A stretch of DNA of 64,000 nucleotides from Nemertoderma westbladi (GCA_032718475.1 JAUCBJ010003650.1:103317-167316); one strand, 5' to 3'; shown: positions 48,501 to 59,751, counted from the stretch's first letter. Notes: generated by a model not told the origin, from the letters alone. Numbers and translations are program-made.

Positions 48501-49030
48501 CTTACTATAAAGTATAAACAAGTACTGACTTACTATAAAGTATAAACAAGTACTGACTTACTATAAAGTATAAACAAGTACTGACTTACTATAAAGTATA
48601 AACAAGTACTGACTTACTATAAAGTATAAACAAGTACTAACTTACTATAAAGTATAAACAAGTACTGACTTACTATAAAGTATAAACAAGTACTGACTTA
48701 CTATAAAGTATAAACAAGTACTGACTTACTATAAAGTATAAACAAGTACTGACTTACTATAAAGTATAAACAAGTACTGACTTACTATAAAGTATAAACA
48801 AGTACTGACTTACTATAAAGTATAAACAAGTACTGACTTACTATAAAGTATAAACAAGTACTGACTTACTATAAAGTATAAACAAGTACTGACTTACTAT
48901 AAAGTATAAACAAGTACTAACTTACTATAAAGTATAAACAAGTACTGACTTACTATAAAGTATAAACAAGTATACTGACTTCCTATAAAGTATAAACAAT
49001 TACTGACTTGCTATAAAGTATAAACAAATA
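45536..49030. repeat. 28-bp splice-acceptor satellite, about 125 copies
   Basis: The minus-strand unit is ACTTGTTTATACTTTATAG followed by TAAGTCAGT. It matches the genuine junction CTTTATAG|GAAGTCAGCACTAG and then TTTACAC of the adjoining exon. Many units have TAAGTCAG; scattered ones retain GAAGTCAG exactly (plus-strand GACTTCCTATAAAG). The array starts directly at the exon and covers all but ~80 bp of the 3572-bp intron. Single-base variants (GTGCTGAC, ACTGGC, ACTGATTT) again recur in blocks. Confidence 0.95.
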
Positions 49031-49107
49031 ATTACTCACTAATTACAGAATTACTCACTCTTAGAATGAAGGAGATTACGAAAGTTAAATATATTTAAAA
49101 TAAATAC

Positions 49108-49233
49108 CTTTTTGGTAGACCCTGATACAATGAAGACCTCTTGCATGTCGTCGTGCAGTAGACAGCAGGAGTATCCGATGTTTATTGCTGTCTCCTGCTT
49201 GTCGCCGGTTAATATCCAGATCTTAATATTCGC
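49108..49233 (-). CDS. ATP8B: ATP8B exon: TGDKQETA segment
   Basis: Encodes [20 protein letters not shown] and [21 protein letters not shown] is a P-domain signature of P4-ATPases. Phase 0 at both ends. Confidence 0.95.
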
Positions 49234-49289
49234 CTAAAGAAAAATAATACGGAATATTAAAGGATGGGGAACCACTCATTCGAGGTATA

Positions 49290-50180
49290 TATAGGGATGA
49301 TAGATGGACCGATTGGTAGATGGGTTGACTGAGTGGTACAAGGGTTGATGGAGTGGTACATGGGTTGACCGAGTGGTGCGTGGGTTGAGCGAGTGGTACA
49401 TGGGTTGACCGAGTGGTACATGGGTTGACCGAGTGGTTTATGGGTTGTCCAAGTGGTGCATGGGTTGACTGAGTGGTACATGGGTTGTCCGAGTAGTACA
49501 TGGGTTGATCGAGTGGTACATGGGTAGATAGAGTGGTACATGGGTTGACCAAGTGGTACAAGGGTTGACCGAGTGGTACATGGGTTGACCGAGTGGTACA
49601 TGGGTTGACAGAGTGGTACATGGGGTGACCGAGTGGTACATGGTTGAAAGGGTGGTACATGGGTTGACCGAGTGGTACATGGGGTTGACCGAGTGGTACA
49701 TGGTTTGACCGAGTGGTACATGGGTTGAAAGGGTGGTACATGGGTTGACCGAGTGGTACATGGGTTGACCGAGTGGTACATGGGATGACCGAGTGGTATA
49801 TGGGTTGACAGTGTGGCACATGGGTTGACCGATTGGTACATGGGTTGACCGAGTGGTACATGGGTTGACCGAGTGGTACATGGTTTGACCGAGAGGTACA
49901 TGGTTTGACCGAGTGGTACATGGGTTGACCGAGTGTTAAATGGGTTGACCGAGTGGTACATGGGTTGACTGAGTGGTACATGGGTTGACCGAGTGAAACA
50001 TTGGTTTGACAGAGTGGTACATGGGTTGACTGAGTGGTACATAGGTTGACCGAGTGGTATATGGGTTGACCGAGTGGTACAGTACATGGGTTGAACGAGT
50101 GGTACAGTACATGGGTTGACGGAGTGGTACATGGGTTGACCGAGTGGTACATGGGTTGACCGAGTGGTACATGGGTTGAC
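49290..50180. repeat. 20-bp minisatellite, about 44 copies
   Basis: The unit is TACATGGGTTGACCGAGTGG with many single-base variants. It fills most of the 1042-bp ATP8B intron between 50276 and 49233. It shows no clear match to the flanking exon ends, unlike the 28-bp and 56-bp arrays. Minus-strand frames of up to 319 residues (THVPLGQPMYHSVNPCTT pattern) are repeat artefacts. Confidence 0.93.
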
Positions 50181-50275
50181 AATCACACATTCACAACCAT
50201 TGGTTGAATCACTCAGTCACAGACTACATCCACCCCCGAAAGCTCTGCATTTCGTCCACTACAAATTTAACTCAC

Positions 50276-50512
50276 ATCTGCAAGATTAGCTATGGCTTCG
50301 GGCACGCGGTCCTGCAGTTTATCTTCTATGGCTGTGGCACCGATGAGCTCCAGGTCTGTCTCAATCAGCTGATAGACCTCGGACACTTGGGCGTCCCGGT
50401 CCACCAACGAGGTGCTCGCCGCGTGGTGTTTCTTACGCCATTCCGTAAACTCGTCAGCGCCAATATTCCGACGAGCCAACACAAGTGTACGGAGACCGCG
50501 AGATGCAAAATC
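50276..50512 (-). CDS. ATP8B: ATP8B exon: N-domain C-terminal part
   Basis: Encodes GLRTLVLARR, FTEWRKKHHAA and LELIGATAIEDKLQDRVPEA. The GATAIEDKLQ block links N- and P-domains. 79 residues, phase 0 at both ends. Confidence 0.95.
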
Positions 50513-50695
50513 CTAAAAAAAATTAATAGGAGGTTGATAGTGAAGTGATTATTGGTATATATACAATATATTGTACAGCTAAGAAGCTAATATGAATATT
50601 ATTCCTTAAATAAATGATAACAATAAAGATTAAAGTATTAAATGCTTATCTTATCTTATGTTAAACAAAATAATTGTAAGTTTATGATGTCCAAC

Positions 50696-50923
50696 CTGTA
50701 AATGTTTGAGAGTTGTATCGTGAAGAACTTCGGATTTCTTTGACTTTTTCAGCCTTTCGAATATAACGTTATCCGCGCCTTTACAGTACAGCGTTATAAC
50801 GTTATCCTTGCGAACTATAACGCTCATTCGTTTGCGAACGTTATTGAAGTCGAGAATACACAGCAGCTCGTACGTGGCTTCTAGACCTCCTTCCATAATA
50901 GTTATATTGGAGGGGTTCCGAGA
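50696..50923 (-). CDS. ATP8B: ATP8B exon: N-domain with KGAD
   Basis: Encodes [20 protein letters not shown] and [22 protein letters not shown] is the nucleotide-binding signature. 76 residues, phase 0 at both ends. Confidence 0.96.
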
Positions 50924-50969
50924 CTGTAACGGAATGATCAGATATAAGAAAATCTTTAATAAGTCGTGT

Positions 50970-50990
50970 GGGGGGGGGGGGGGGGGGGGG
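50970..50990. repeat. G21 homopolymer in an intron
   Basis: A run of 21 G on the plus strand (C on the gene's sense strand), 46 bp upstream of the KGAD exon in the transcript. Similar C/G runs mark transposon fragments at 21000 and 28190. Confidence 0.8.
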
Positions 50991-51206
50991 TAATGGAATA
51001 CTTACTAAAATAAATTTATAAATATCCAACCATATACAATAAGTAATTTAAGTTTCTGACTATGTGCTATAAATTAATTTAAGTTAAATAAATAAATTCA
51101 TTATTATAATTAAAAATACTATAATTTCTAAGGAGTTTATACAGCTAGGTATTATTAAATGTTGAAGATGACAAAGTCAACCAAAAGCCTTTTTGAAGCG
51201 ACCAAC

Positions 51207-51296
51207 CTTAAACACGTAACCGAAGTTCCTGGCTGCACTCACTAAGGCCCCCTCGTCTGGGCTCTGAGCCTGGTACAACAGTTCAGTATCCCGAAC
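51207..51296 (-). CDS. ATP8B: ATP8B exon: SPDEGALV
   Basis: A 30-residue exon with ELLYQAQSPDEGALVSAARN then FGYVFK, a hallmark of the P4-ATPase N-domain. Phase 0 at both ends. Confidence 0.96.
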
Positions 51297-51574
51297 CTAT
51301 AAGAACCACAATGAGTTATTCGTATAGCGTGAACGAAAACCCACGTAACTACAACTCAAGGACATTAAGCTTTATACGCCCTCCAGCCTGCCAAGTCTTT
51401 ACGCGGCGTGATGACAGGTTTATTGTTTACTTTCATTCTGTGCACACACTATGGTAATTAACTAGACTAATTTCGCATTCGATTCGACTAAATTCGACAC
51501 TTTCTCTTCACACCATTTTTAAAACCCAAGAATTCCGTGACATACAAAATCGACTAAAACACCCAACAACTTAC

Positions 51575-51733
51575 ATCCGCCATGACAGTATGACATAAAG
51601 AAAGTAGTCTGAAGAAATCATTAGCTTCTTTAGAACCAGTTGCCATGGTATCCAATAAGGATTGATCGTAGAAATTAAAGCTGTCCTCGTACCATTCGGG
51701 ATTGAATTCACTAAAATCCACTGGTTTAGTCGA
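51575..51733 (-). CDS. ATP8B: ATP8B exon: N-domain start
   Basis: Encodes 53 residues including PVDFSEFNPEWYED and ANDFFRLLSLCHTVMAD. The FFRLLSLCHTV block is highly conserved. Phase 0 at both ends. Confidence 0.93.
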
Positions 51734-52105
51734 CTAAAGAAAATAGACGTACAATAGAGTTAGTTAATAAAAGCTCTGGATAGTAGGGAGGCTGGGACAC
51801 CACCACAGAAAACACAAAAAGGAACCTAAAAATTGAGTTTTTCAAGATTCCAAAAATTGGAACAGCCCATTTGCGTAAAGTTGTTCAACATAAAGGGGTC
51901 AAGAAAAGGGTTGGATAGTGAGAGTATTCAACCTAGGGAGTTAAGTGTGACGCCCTCACTTACAGGTAACTTCCAAGAGAGGCTTTGTGTGTAAATGTGG
52001 TTTAGGTAGACAGAAAATATACTTTACTTTCTTATAATAATTATTATATATAATAAAATAAAATAAGTATTAATTAAGATTTCACACTCAATGTAACTCA
52101 CGAAC

Positions 52106-52209
52106 CTCAGTGATGTCGCATGGTTGGCCGGCCTTGTCCAGCGGCAAGCCATAAACAACGCCATCTATCGAGCATAAGTTGAAAGTCATAATGTTTTGAG
52201 TTAGGGTTC
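52106..52209 (-). CDS. ATP8B: ATP8B exon: after the phosphorylation site
   Basis: Starts with the second and third bases of the Gly codon of DKTG and continues TLTQNIMTFNLCSIDGVVYG, ending CDITE. The intron therefore splits the DKTGT motif. Confidence 0.94.
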
Positions 52210-52543
52210 CTGAAAACATAAAATAATTTATTTTAACAAAAATAGCTTTCATGGCATTTAAATTTCAACAACAACTGTCAACGTATTCTTGTTTTGAATG
52301 TCTGCCTCTTCCCAATATATCTATCACCTATTATTGATTCAATGTGAAGTAATGGATGCCCAAGAACAAATCACGTGTACACTTGTTTTTTTGGAGGAAT
52401 CCTGAGGCATCTATGCTCTAGACGGTACCATAAGTTGTTGGTCACCACGGAAATGGAGCATAAGATAAGGTAGATGCGGAATAAGTGTCGCTTGGATGAG
52501 TTGGTGAGGGTTCGCAAGTATAAATCCGTAAACACACGTATAC

Positions 52544-52692
52544 CTGTTTTGTCACTGAACACGTATTCTATTTGGCCGAGTTCCTCGTTTAGTGTCGTGG
52601 TCCGTGCATGAGCTCCGGTCTCACTCACAGAGTAGAACATCTGTTTATCCCAATCGATAAGCCACGATTGTATCATTCGTATAATTTCCACG
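52544..52692 (-). CDS. ATP8B: ATP8B exon: phosphorylation site
   Basis: Encodes [40 protein letters not shown] and TG. The Asp of DKTGT is the catalytic aspartate that becomes phosphorylated. Donor CAG|GTATAC. Confidence 0.96.
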
Positions 52693-52744
52693 CTAAATAA
52701 ATAAATGTAGGTAAATAAATAAGCGTTTAAACTACCGAAATGTT

Positions 52745-52800
52745 AAGGAGCAGGTAGCTAGCAATTCTAACCAAAACAATAAACAAAGGTACAGGTTACA
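52745..52800. repeat. Copy of the dispersed AAGGAGCAGGT family
   Basis: TTAAGGAGCAGGTAGCTAGC and then AACAATAAACAAAGGTACAG with GTTACAG match sequence around 28000-28130 (GGAGCAGGTTACAG, CAATAAACGAAAG), showing a short dispersed element in this intron. Confidence 0.45.
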
Positions 52801-53087
52801 GTTTCATTTTTCTTCAAGGTTGTCTGTTGTGGATTATTGTCAGCTGTCCGCGTAGAATTTACAGCAAAGAGTAAATAACGTTGAGACTAAGTGTTGAATG
52901 TTGTTCTCTATTAAACTGTTTGTTAAACAATAGTGTTAAAAAGTTAACACTCGCTTCGCTCAAATTTGCTTTATTAAGTTATCATTTAGTGTAATAGTAT
53001 CCGCAATACTAATTAAATGCAATAATTAATTAGAAGTTTGTATACCTCCATCCCTGACGAAATGATATTGTTTCATAATAATCTTAC

Positions 53088-53284
53088 CTAACATAAAGTG
53101 AAATCGGTACAACTGTGTTCATTAAAATAATATAACCCCAGAATATAAGAAAGGCGAGCATAGCGGAATTGTTGAACTCCTCGGGCCACGGAAGGTAAAT
53201 CTGGAAGTAGTAGCCGTAGTTGGACTCCCAGGCCCCAGCACAGATAGCCAGAACGAAACACATAATCACCAGAAGGAGGAAAAT
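53088..53284 (-). CDS. ATP8B: ATP8B exon: TM3-TM4 with PISL
   Basis: Encodes IFLLLVIMCFVLAICAGAWE (TM3), an extracellular loop, and LIFWGYIILMNTVVPISLYV (TM4). PISL replaces the PEGL motif of cation pumps and is specific to lipid flippases. Ends 2 nt into a Ser codon. Confidence 0.95.
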
Positions 53285-53507
53285 CTGGAACCAAAATAGT
53301 GAAAAAATAAAAATAACAAACCCAGAGATAGAAACCGGATAAAATGGAGAAAATAGGAAAAATATACACAAATAAAACAGAGATAAAATTATAAACGACA
53401 GGCAAAACAAAAAGAAAACCCGGAAAAAATAAATAATGGAAAATCAACAGAAGTGAAATTGAATTGAAAATACAATCCCGCTAAACAACAACCCTAACCT
53501 AATCAAC

Positions 53508-53811
53508 CCTATGAGGTGTGAGTCAGGAAATGTATGGAAATTTACAAGAAATTTTTCCGGAAATTTCCTATTTTATTAATTTATTATTATAAAGTTTACT
53601 ATTTCTTTCACAATTTAATACATCCTGCTATTTTGCCATTTTAAGCACATTCTGAAAACACAAAGTAGAGTAAACACAAGGAACAAGTGATTACTGCGTA
53701 GTTGGGTTGAGGTTGTACGTTGTCTTGGCTCTTGTGGTCGTAACTTCGGGTGAAGTATACTTTTCCAGAAATTTCCTTTAAAAAAACATATTTCCGGAAA
53801 ACTCACATCCC
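53508..53811. mobile_element. ~300-bp inverted-repeat element inside CCTAA repeats
   Basis: The left end AGGTGTGAGTCAGGAAATGT and TTTTTCCGGAAATTTCC are inverted relative to the right end (GGAAATTTCTGGAAAAG and GGATGTGAGTTTTCCGG on the minus strand). Both flanks are CCTAA-type sequence (CCCTAACCTAATCAACCCT on the left, the long array on the right), as if it inserted into the pentamer array. No coding capacity beyond a short frame. Confidence 0.55.
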
Positions 53812-53815
53812 TAAA

Positions 53816-53912
53816 CCTAACCTAACCTAACCTAACCTAACCTAACCTAACCTAACCTAACCTAACCTAACCTAACCTAACCTAACCTAACCTAACCTAA
53901 CCTAACCTAACC
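53816..53912. repeat. (CCTAA)n = (TTAGG)n array, about 19 perfect copies
   Basis: Perfect pentamer repeats in an ATP8B intron, ending 5 bp downstream of the donor hexamer of the preceding exon. The gene's sense strand reads TTAGGTTAGG. TTAGG is the arthropod telomere repeat (established knowledge), so this could be an interstitial telomeric tract or an ordinary microsatellite. Confidence 0.95.
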
Positions 53913-53922
53913 ACACACTAAC

Positions 53923-54170
53923 CATAACCACAATGACATTAAGCAGCCTATCGATACTAGTCCGTTTGAATGTTGTCTGTCCACTGTTCTGCATTAGTTT
54001 AGTATCTGGGCCGGCGAATAGGACCAGCCCGTAGCACCATGGGGTGTTCCTAAGAATGCACCCCCTCAGCAGCAGTTTGTCGTTGTCCAACGAGTAGGTT
54101 TCATCCTCCCAAGACAACCTCCCCTCGAATTTATCCAAAACGTTGTTCGGGGCCTCGCAATTTATAAGCC
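53923..54170 (-). CDS. ATP8B: ATP8B exon: actuator domain end to TM3 start
   Basis: Encodes INCEAPNNVLDKFEGRLSWE, LLLRGCILRNTPWCYGLVLF and AGPDTKLMQNSGQTTFKRTS. These blocks are near-invariant in P4-ATPases. The donor ATG|GTTAGT runs almost directly into the TTAGG array. Confidence 0.95.
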
Positions 54171-54386
54171 CTGAAAATATGAAAAAAAACAAATATGTTT
54201 AAACAAACAACAGTTTCACAGAAAACATTGATAGACGATATATATATATATATAATTCTTTAATAAAAAGCATATTTTTGCATGCTGAAATGGATGCACA
54301 AACTAATAAAATAGACATACAGTAAAATATCGATATGCATCGAAAACTAAAATAATTAATGATATGTGTATCGCTTCAAATTTGGT

Positions 54387-56073
54387 TCATATAGAGTATT
54401 TAACCAGAGCTTTAAGAGTTACAGGTGATCTAATATACATAAAATCGTCAAGTTGCGCAACACCATAGGCGGACATTGTAGCTCTTAACAAAGTCGATTG
54501 ATCTAGTCTAAGAACACAATCTAGTAGAAAATGCGATTCGGATTCAGGCTCACCACATAAACAGGCACAATCATCAATGTCACCATATCTGCTTCTCATA
54601 AGAGCCAGGTTGCCCTGACCGAGCACCAAACCGAGAATGAAGGATTCATGAGCTCTACCACAGGATAGATTTATGGGTGTAAGTGACGGCAGCTGGTTTG
54701 TTTTGATCAGAGAATCGTTCAAATTGAGAGACTTTTTCCATACATCCTGTGTATACATTTTCATTTGTCCTTGAGTGTAGTGCAATTGCCGTGAGTCTAT
54801 ATTCTCGATTTCAATTAAACGACTAGATCTCTCATTGTTTAACCAAGCAATATATGTTTTCACATCGTTCAAGTGTGAGGCAAAACTGTTTTTTAAGGAC
54901 AGTTCGGAAATCGCTTTCAACGACATTGTAATGTCTTCCGATCTCGACAATGATTTCAACAGATATTTGGACCTGATTACCTGACAAAATATTTCGGGAG
55001 GCGGAATGCCACATATCACTTCTAGTTTATTTCTGTGAGGGTTATATAAAGCACCAACAGATTGTTTTAGCATTATGCCCCATAGATCATTAAGAATTTT
55101 TATGGCTTCCCGATTCATCCATACTGGTGATGCATACAATAGTCTTGGTAGTAGTACCGACTGTATTAGCTTTGTTGCTGCTAGTAGGTTTATTCCGCTG
55201 GATGGCTTCACAAATTTACTTATGAGATCCCAAATACTCCAGAATTTTTGCAATAGTGACCTGAGATGAAATTCAAAGGACATATTAGAGTCAAAAATGA
55301 TTCCAAGAATTTTGGTCTCATGAATATAGCTACATACACTATTCCCCATGACTATTTTAGGTAAGGCATCATAGTCAATGTGAGGCATGTTTATTATCAC
55401 AATGTCTGTCTTTTCTCCATTAGTTTTTAGTCGCCATTTTGTACACCATGTACTAAATTGGCTACAGTCTGTTTGAACTTGACTTAGGCAGACTAACAGG
55501 GCCTCCATTGATTGATCACATCCTCTATAATTAGAGCTATCATCTGCGTATTTGTATTGCGACAACAACTCTACAATGTAGAAACAGAAAAAGTCCATTG
55601 AAAGGACACGTCCTTGAGCTAACCCGATTTCAACATCTAGACAAAACGTTTCTGATTTGTAGTCATTAACAACTATTTCTATATTACGGTGTTTTAATAT
55701 GGTTGTGATGCATTTCAGAATTTTCCCCCTAATACCGGCATTATATAGTTTATAGAGGAGTCCGTTTATCCATATAGAATCAAAAGCCTTCTCTACATCT
55801 ATAGTAGTTAAAACACCTGATCTACCATTTGATGTATCTTCTTTTATCATACTTGTTAATTTATATAGGTAGTCTACTGTGCTCGAGTTAGGTTTGCAGA
55901 ATTGTGATTTGTCGCAGTGTGGTCCAACTAAATCTTGAATTCTATGTTTAATCAACCGTTCAAAAAGTTTACCAAAATATGACGATATAGAGATAGGTCG
56001 GTATGAACCTGGGAATTTGTAATCTCTTTTACCTGCTTTTTTGATAAACTTAATCATATTCAATGGCAGACGA
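54387..56073 (-). mobile_element. 5'-truncated non-LTR retrotransposon with open reverse transcriptase frame
   Basis: A 558-residue open frame contains RT motifs: SYRPISISSYFGKLFERLI, LTTIDVEKAFDSIW (motif A), a shortened GLAQGRVLS region in place of the usual GLPQG-PLSP, and YKYADDSS (catalytic ADD). The thumb follows, with ETKILGIIFDSNMSF, then a C-terminal Cys/His-like DDCACLCGEPESESHFLLDC. The arrangement fits Jockey/I/CR1-type elements. The endonuclease domain and 5' part are missing; the start abuts the 56-bp array. It is in the same orientation as the host gene, within an ATP8B intron. The altered core region makes activity doubtful. Confidence 0.85.
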
Positions 56074-56103
56074 ATAGCGGTATATATTATACGGTATATA
56101 TTT

Positions 56104-59100
56104 TAACCTCTTTACTCACCGTCAAACCGCCCCATGGCGTCCACCCATCCCCCAACTCTGTCCTCTTTACTCACCGTCAAACCGCCCCATGGCGTCCACC
56201 CGATCTCCCAACTCTGCCCTCTTTACTCACCGTCAAACAGCCCCATGGCGTCCACCCATCCCCCAACTCTGTCCTCTTTACTCACCGTTAAACCGCCCCA
56301 TGGCGTCCACCCGATCTCCCACCTCTGCCCTCTTTACTCACCGTCAAACCGCCCCGTGGCGTCCACCCGATCTCCCACCTCTGCCCTCTTTACTCACCGT
56401 CAAACCGCCCCATGGCGTCCACCCGATCTCCCAACTCTGCCCTCTTTACTCACCGTCAAACCGCCCCATGGCGTCCACCCGATCTCCCAACTCTGCCCTC
56501 TTTACTCACCGTCAAACCGCCCCATGGCGTCCACACGATCTCCCACCTCTGCCCTCTTTACTCACCGTCAAACCGCCCCATGGCGTCCACCCGATCCCCC
56601 AACTCTGCCCTCTTTACTCACCGTCAAACCGCCCCATGGCGTCCACACGATCTCCCACCTCTGCCCTCTTTACTCACCGTCAAACCGCCCCGTGGCGTCC
56701 ACCCGATCTCCCACCTCTGCCCTCTTTACTCACCGTCAAACCGCCCCATGGCGTCCACCCGATCCCCCAACTCTGCCCTCTTTACTCACCGTCAAACCGC
56801 CCCGTGGCGTCCACCCGATCCCCCAACTCTGTCCTCTTTACTCACCGTTAAACCGCCCCATGGCGTCCACCCGATCTCCCACCTCTGCCCTCTTTACTCA
56901 CCGTCAAACCGCCCCGTGGCGTCCACCCGATCTCCCACCTCTGCCCTCTTTACTCACCGTCAAACCGCCCCATGGCGTCCACCCGATCTCCCAACTCTGC
57001 CCTCTTTACTCACCGTCAAACCGCCCCATGGCGTCCACCCGACCCCCCAACTCTGCCCTCTTTACTCACCGTCAAACAGCCCCATGGCGTCCACCCGATC
57101 TCCCAACTCTGCCCTCTTTACTCACCGTCAAACAGCCCCATGGCGTCCACCCATCCCCCAACTCTGTCCTCTTTACTCACCGTTAAACCGCCCCATGGCG
57201 TCCACCCGATCTCCCACCTCTGCCCTCTTTACTCACCGTCAAACCGCCCCGTGGCGTCCACCCGATCTCCCACCTCTGCCCTCTTTACTCACCGTCAAAC
57301 CGCCCCATGGCGTCCACCCGATCTCCCAACTCTGCCCTCTTTACTCACCGTCAAACCGCCCCATGGCGTCCACCCGATCTCCCACCTCTGCCCTCTTTAC
57401 TCTCCGTCAAACCGCCCCATGGCGTCCACCCGATCTCCCAACTCTGCCCTCTTTACTCACCGTCAAACCGCCCCATGGCGTCCACACGATCTCCCAACTC
57501 TGCCCTCTTTACTCACCGTCAAACCGCCCCATGGCGTCCACACGATCTCCCAACTCTGCCCTCTTTACTCACCGTCAAACCGCCCCATGGCGTCCACACG
57601 ATCTCCCAACTCTGCCCTCTTTACTCACCGTCAAACCGCCCCATGGCGTCCACACGATCTCCCAACTCTGCCCTCTTTACTCACCGTCAAACCGCCCCAT
57701 GGCGTCCACCCGATCTCCCACCTCTGCCCTCTTTACTCACCGTCAAACCGCCCCATGGCGTCCACCCGATCTCCCAACTCTGCCCGCTTTACTCACCGTC
57801 AAACCGCCCCATGGCGTCCACACGATCTCCCACCTCTGTCCTCTTTACTCACCGTCAAACCGCGCCATATGGCGTCCACCCGATCTCCCAACTCTGCCCT
57901 CTTTACTCACCGTCAAACCGCCCCATGGCGTCCACACGATCTCCCAACTCTGCCCTCTTTACTCACCGTCAAACCGCCCCGTGGCGTCCACCCGATCTCC
58001 CACCTCTGCCCTCTTTACTCACCGTCAAACCGCCCCATGGCGTCCACCCGATCTCCCAACTCTGCCCTCTTTACTCACCGTCAAACCGCCCCATGGCGTC
58101 CACACGACCTCCCACCTCTGTCCTCTTTACTCACCGTCAAACCGCGCCATATGGCGTCCACCCGATCTCCCACCTCTGCCCTCTTTACTCACCGTCAAAC
58201 CGCCCCATGGCGTCCACACGATCTCCCAACTCTGCCCTCTTTACTCACCGTCAAACCGCCCCATGGCGTCCACCCGATCTCCCAACTCTGCCCTCTTTAC
58301 TCACCGTCAAACCGCCCCATAGCGTCCACCCGACCTCCCACCTCTGCCCTCTTTACTCACCGTCAAACCGCCCCATGGCGTCCACCCGATCTCCCAACTC
58401 TGCCCTCTTTACTCACTGTCAAACCGCGCCATATGGCGTCCACCCGATCTCCCAACTCTGCCCTCTTTACTCACCGTCAAACCGCCCCATGGCGTCCACA
58501 CGATCTCCCAACTCTGCCCTCTTTACTCACCGTCAAACCGCCCCATGGCGTCCACACGATCTCCCACCTCTGCCCTCTTTACTCACCGTCAAACCGCCCC
58601 ATGGCGTCCACCCGATCTCCCACCTCTGCCCTCTTTACTCACCGTCAAACCGCCCCATGGCGTCCACCCGATCTCCCACCTCTGCCCTCTTTACTCACCG
58701 CCAAACCGCCCCATGGCGCCCACCCGACCTCCCAACTCTGCCCTCTTTACTCACCGTCAAACCGCCCCATGGCGTCCACCCGATCTCCCAACTCTGCCCT
58801 CTTTACTCACCGTCAAACCGCCCCATGGCGTCCACCCGATCTCCCACCTCTGCCCTCTTTACTCACCGTCAAACCGCCCCATGGCGTCCACCCGATCTCC
58901 CAACTCTGCCCTCTTTACTCACCGTCAAACCGCCCCATGGCGTCCACACGATCTCCCACCTCTGCCCTCTTTACTCACCGTCAAACCGCCCCATGGCGTC
59001 CACACGATCTCCCACCTCTGCCCTCTTTACTCACCGTCAAACCGCCCCATGGCGTCCACCCGATCTCCCAACTCTGCCCTCTTTACTCACCGTCAAACCG

Positions 59101-59190
59101 CCCCATGGCGTCCACACGATCTCCCAACTCTGCCCTCTTTACTCACCGTCAAACCGCCCCATGGCGTCCACCCGATCTCCCAACTCTGCC
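56104..59190. repeat. 56-bp splice-donor satellite, about 55 copies
   Basis: The minus-strand unit reads GGCAGAGTTGGGAGATCGGG, TGGACGCCATGGGGCGGTTT, GACG|GTGAGTAAAGA. The first ~45 bp are the 3' end of the neighbouring ATP8B exon (coding [15 protein letters not shown]), and the rest is its donor and first intron bases. The exon itself forms the first unit. The donor is kept in nearly every copy (exceptions near 57400, 58413 and 58697). Long plus-strand frames of up to 769 residues cross it in all three frames and are artefacts of the period. Confidence 0.97.
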
Positions 59191-59373
59191 GTCTCTACCA
59201 GCGCTTGTTTACACTTTAGATTGGTCTCGCCGTCCAATTCAGCTGTTTCAATGTAACACAGACTGTGTGGTTCGCTGGTAGACAGTAACAGAAGATCGGC
59301 AGCTACGAACTGGTTGTTTTGCATCTTTATTATATCACCAACCTGAACATTCCGCCATTTCTCTTCTTTGAGC
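59147..59373 (-). CDS. ATP8B: ATP8B exon: actuator domain with DGET
   Basis: Encodes [40 protein letters not shown] and [11 protein letters not shown], ending GRFDG. DGET carries the glutamate needed for dephosphorylation. The donor GACG|GTGAGT at 59147 is the copy that keeps the reading frame; reading past it gives GAG TAA, an immediate stop. The exon's last 45 bp are the seed of the 56-bp array. Confidence 0.94.
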
Positions 59374-59546
59374 CTAAAAGCACAAAACCCAGGTAAATCA
59401 GCACAAAAAAAAACAAGAAAAAAATACTGTAAACAAGTATTTTCACGCCATCATCTAGTAGTTATCCAAAACCATTATTGAAATACCGACTTGGAAAGCA
59501 ATGTGTATATCATAGCGGTATATACTACGTTAGACAAAGGACTCAC

Positions 59547-59608
59547 CATCCATTCCTAAGGACCTCTGTTGGTCTGTTATTCACAACGTTGTCACTCTGA
59601 TGACGTTT
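59547..59608 (-). CDS. ATP8B: ATP8B exon: short linker
   Basis: A 62-bp exon encoding KRHQSDNVVNNRPTEVLRNG plus two bases of Trp. It matches the RHKSD--VNNR segment of ATP8B. Phase matches both neighbours. Confidence 0.92.
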
Positions 59609-59751
59609 CTAAATAAATGAAATATTAAATAAATATTAAATTTCACGTTTTACTCATTTTGGCATCACTCGAGCCAAACTTTTGGAATTTGTACAAAACA
59701 AAAATAAATAATTTCCCGAAGAGTAATTATTTAATTATTTAATTAACACAC

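Noticed and set aside
45536-49030. CRISPR-like array
   Set aside because: The 28-bp units are contiguous with no spacers, in a eukaryotic intron.
49223-50190. Minus-strand frames of 84-319 residues with Pro/Thr-rich repeats
   Set aside because: Several frames are open at once over a 20-bp array inside an intron; no conserved domain and no exon signals.
56134-59281. Very long plus-strand open frames (up to 769 residues, [21 protein letters not shown] pattern)
   Set aside because: They occur in all three frames over the same 56-bp repeat, lie antisense to the ATP8B gene, and arise because the unit lacks stops on that strand.
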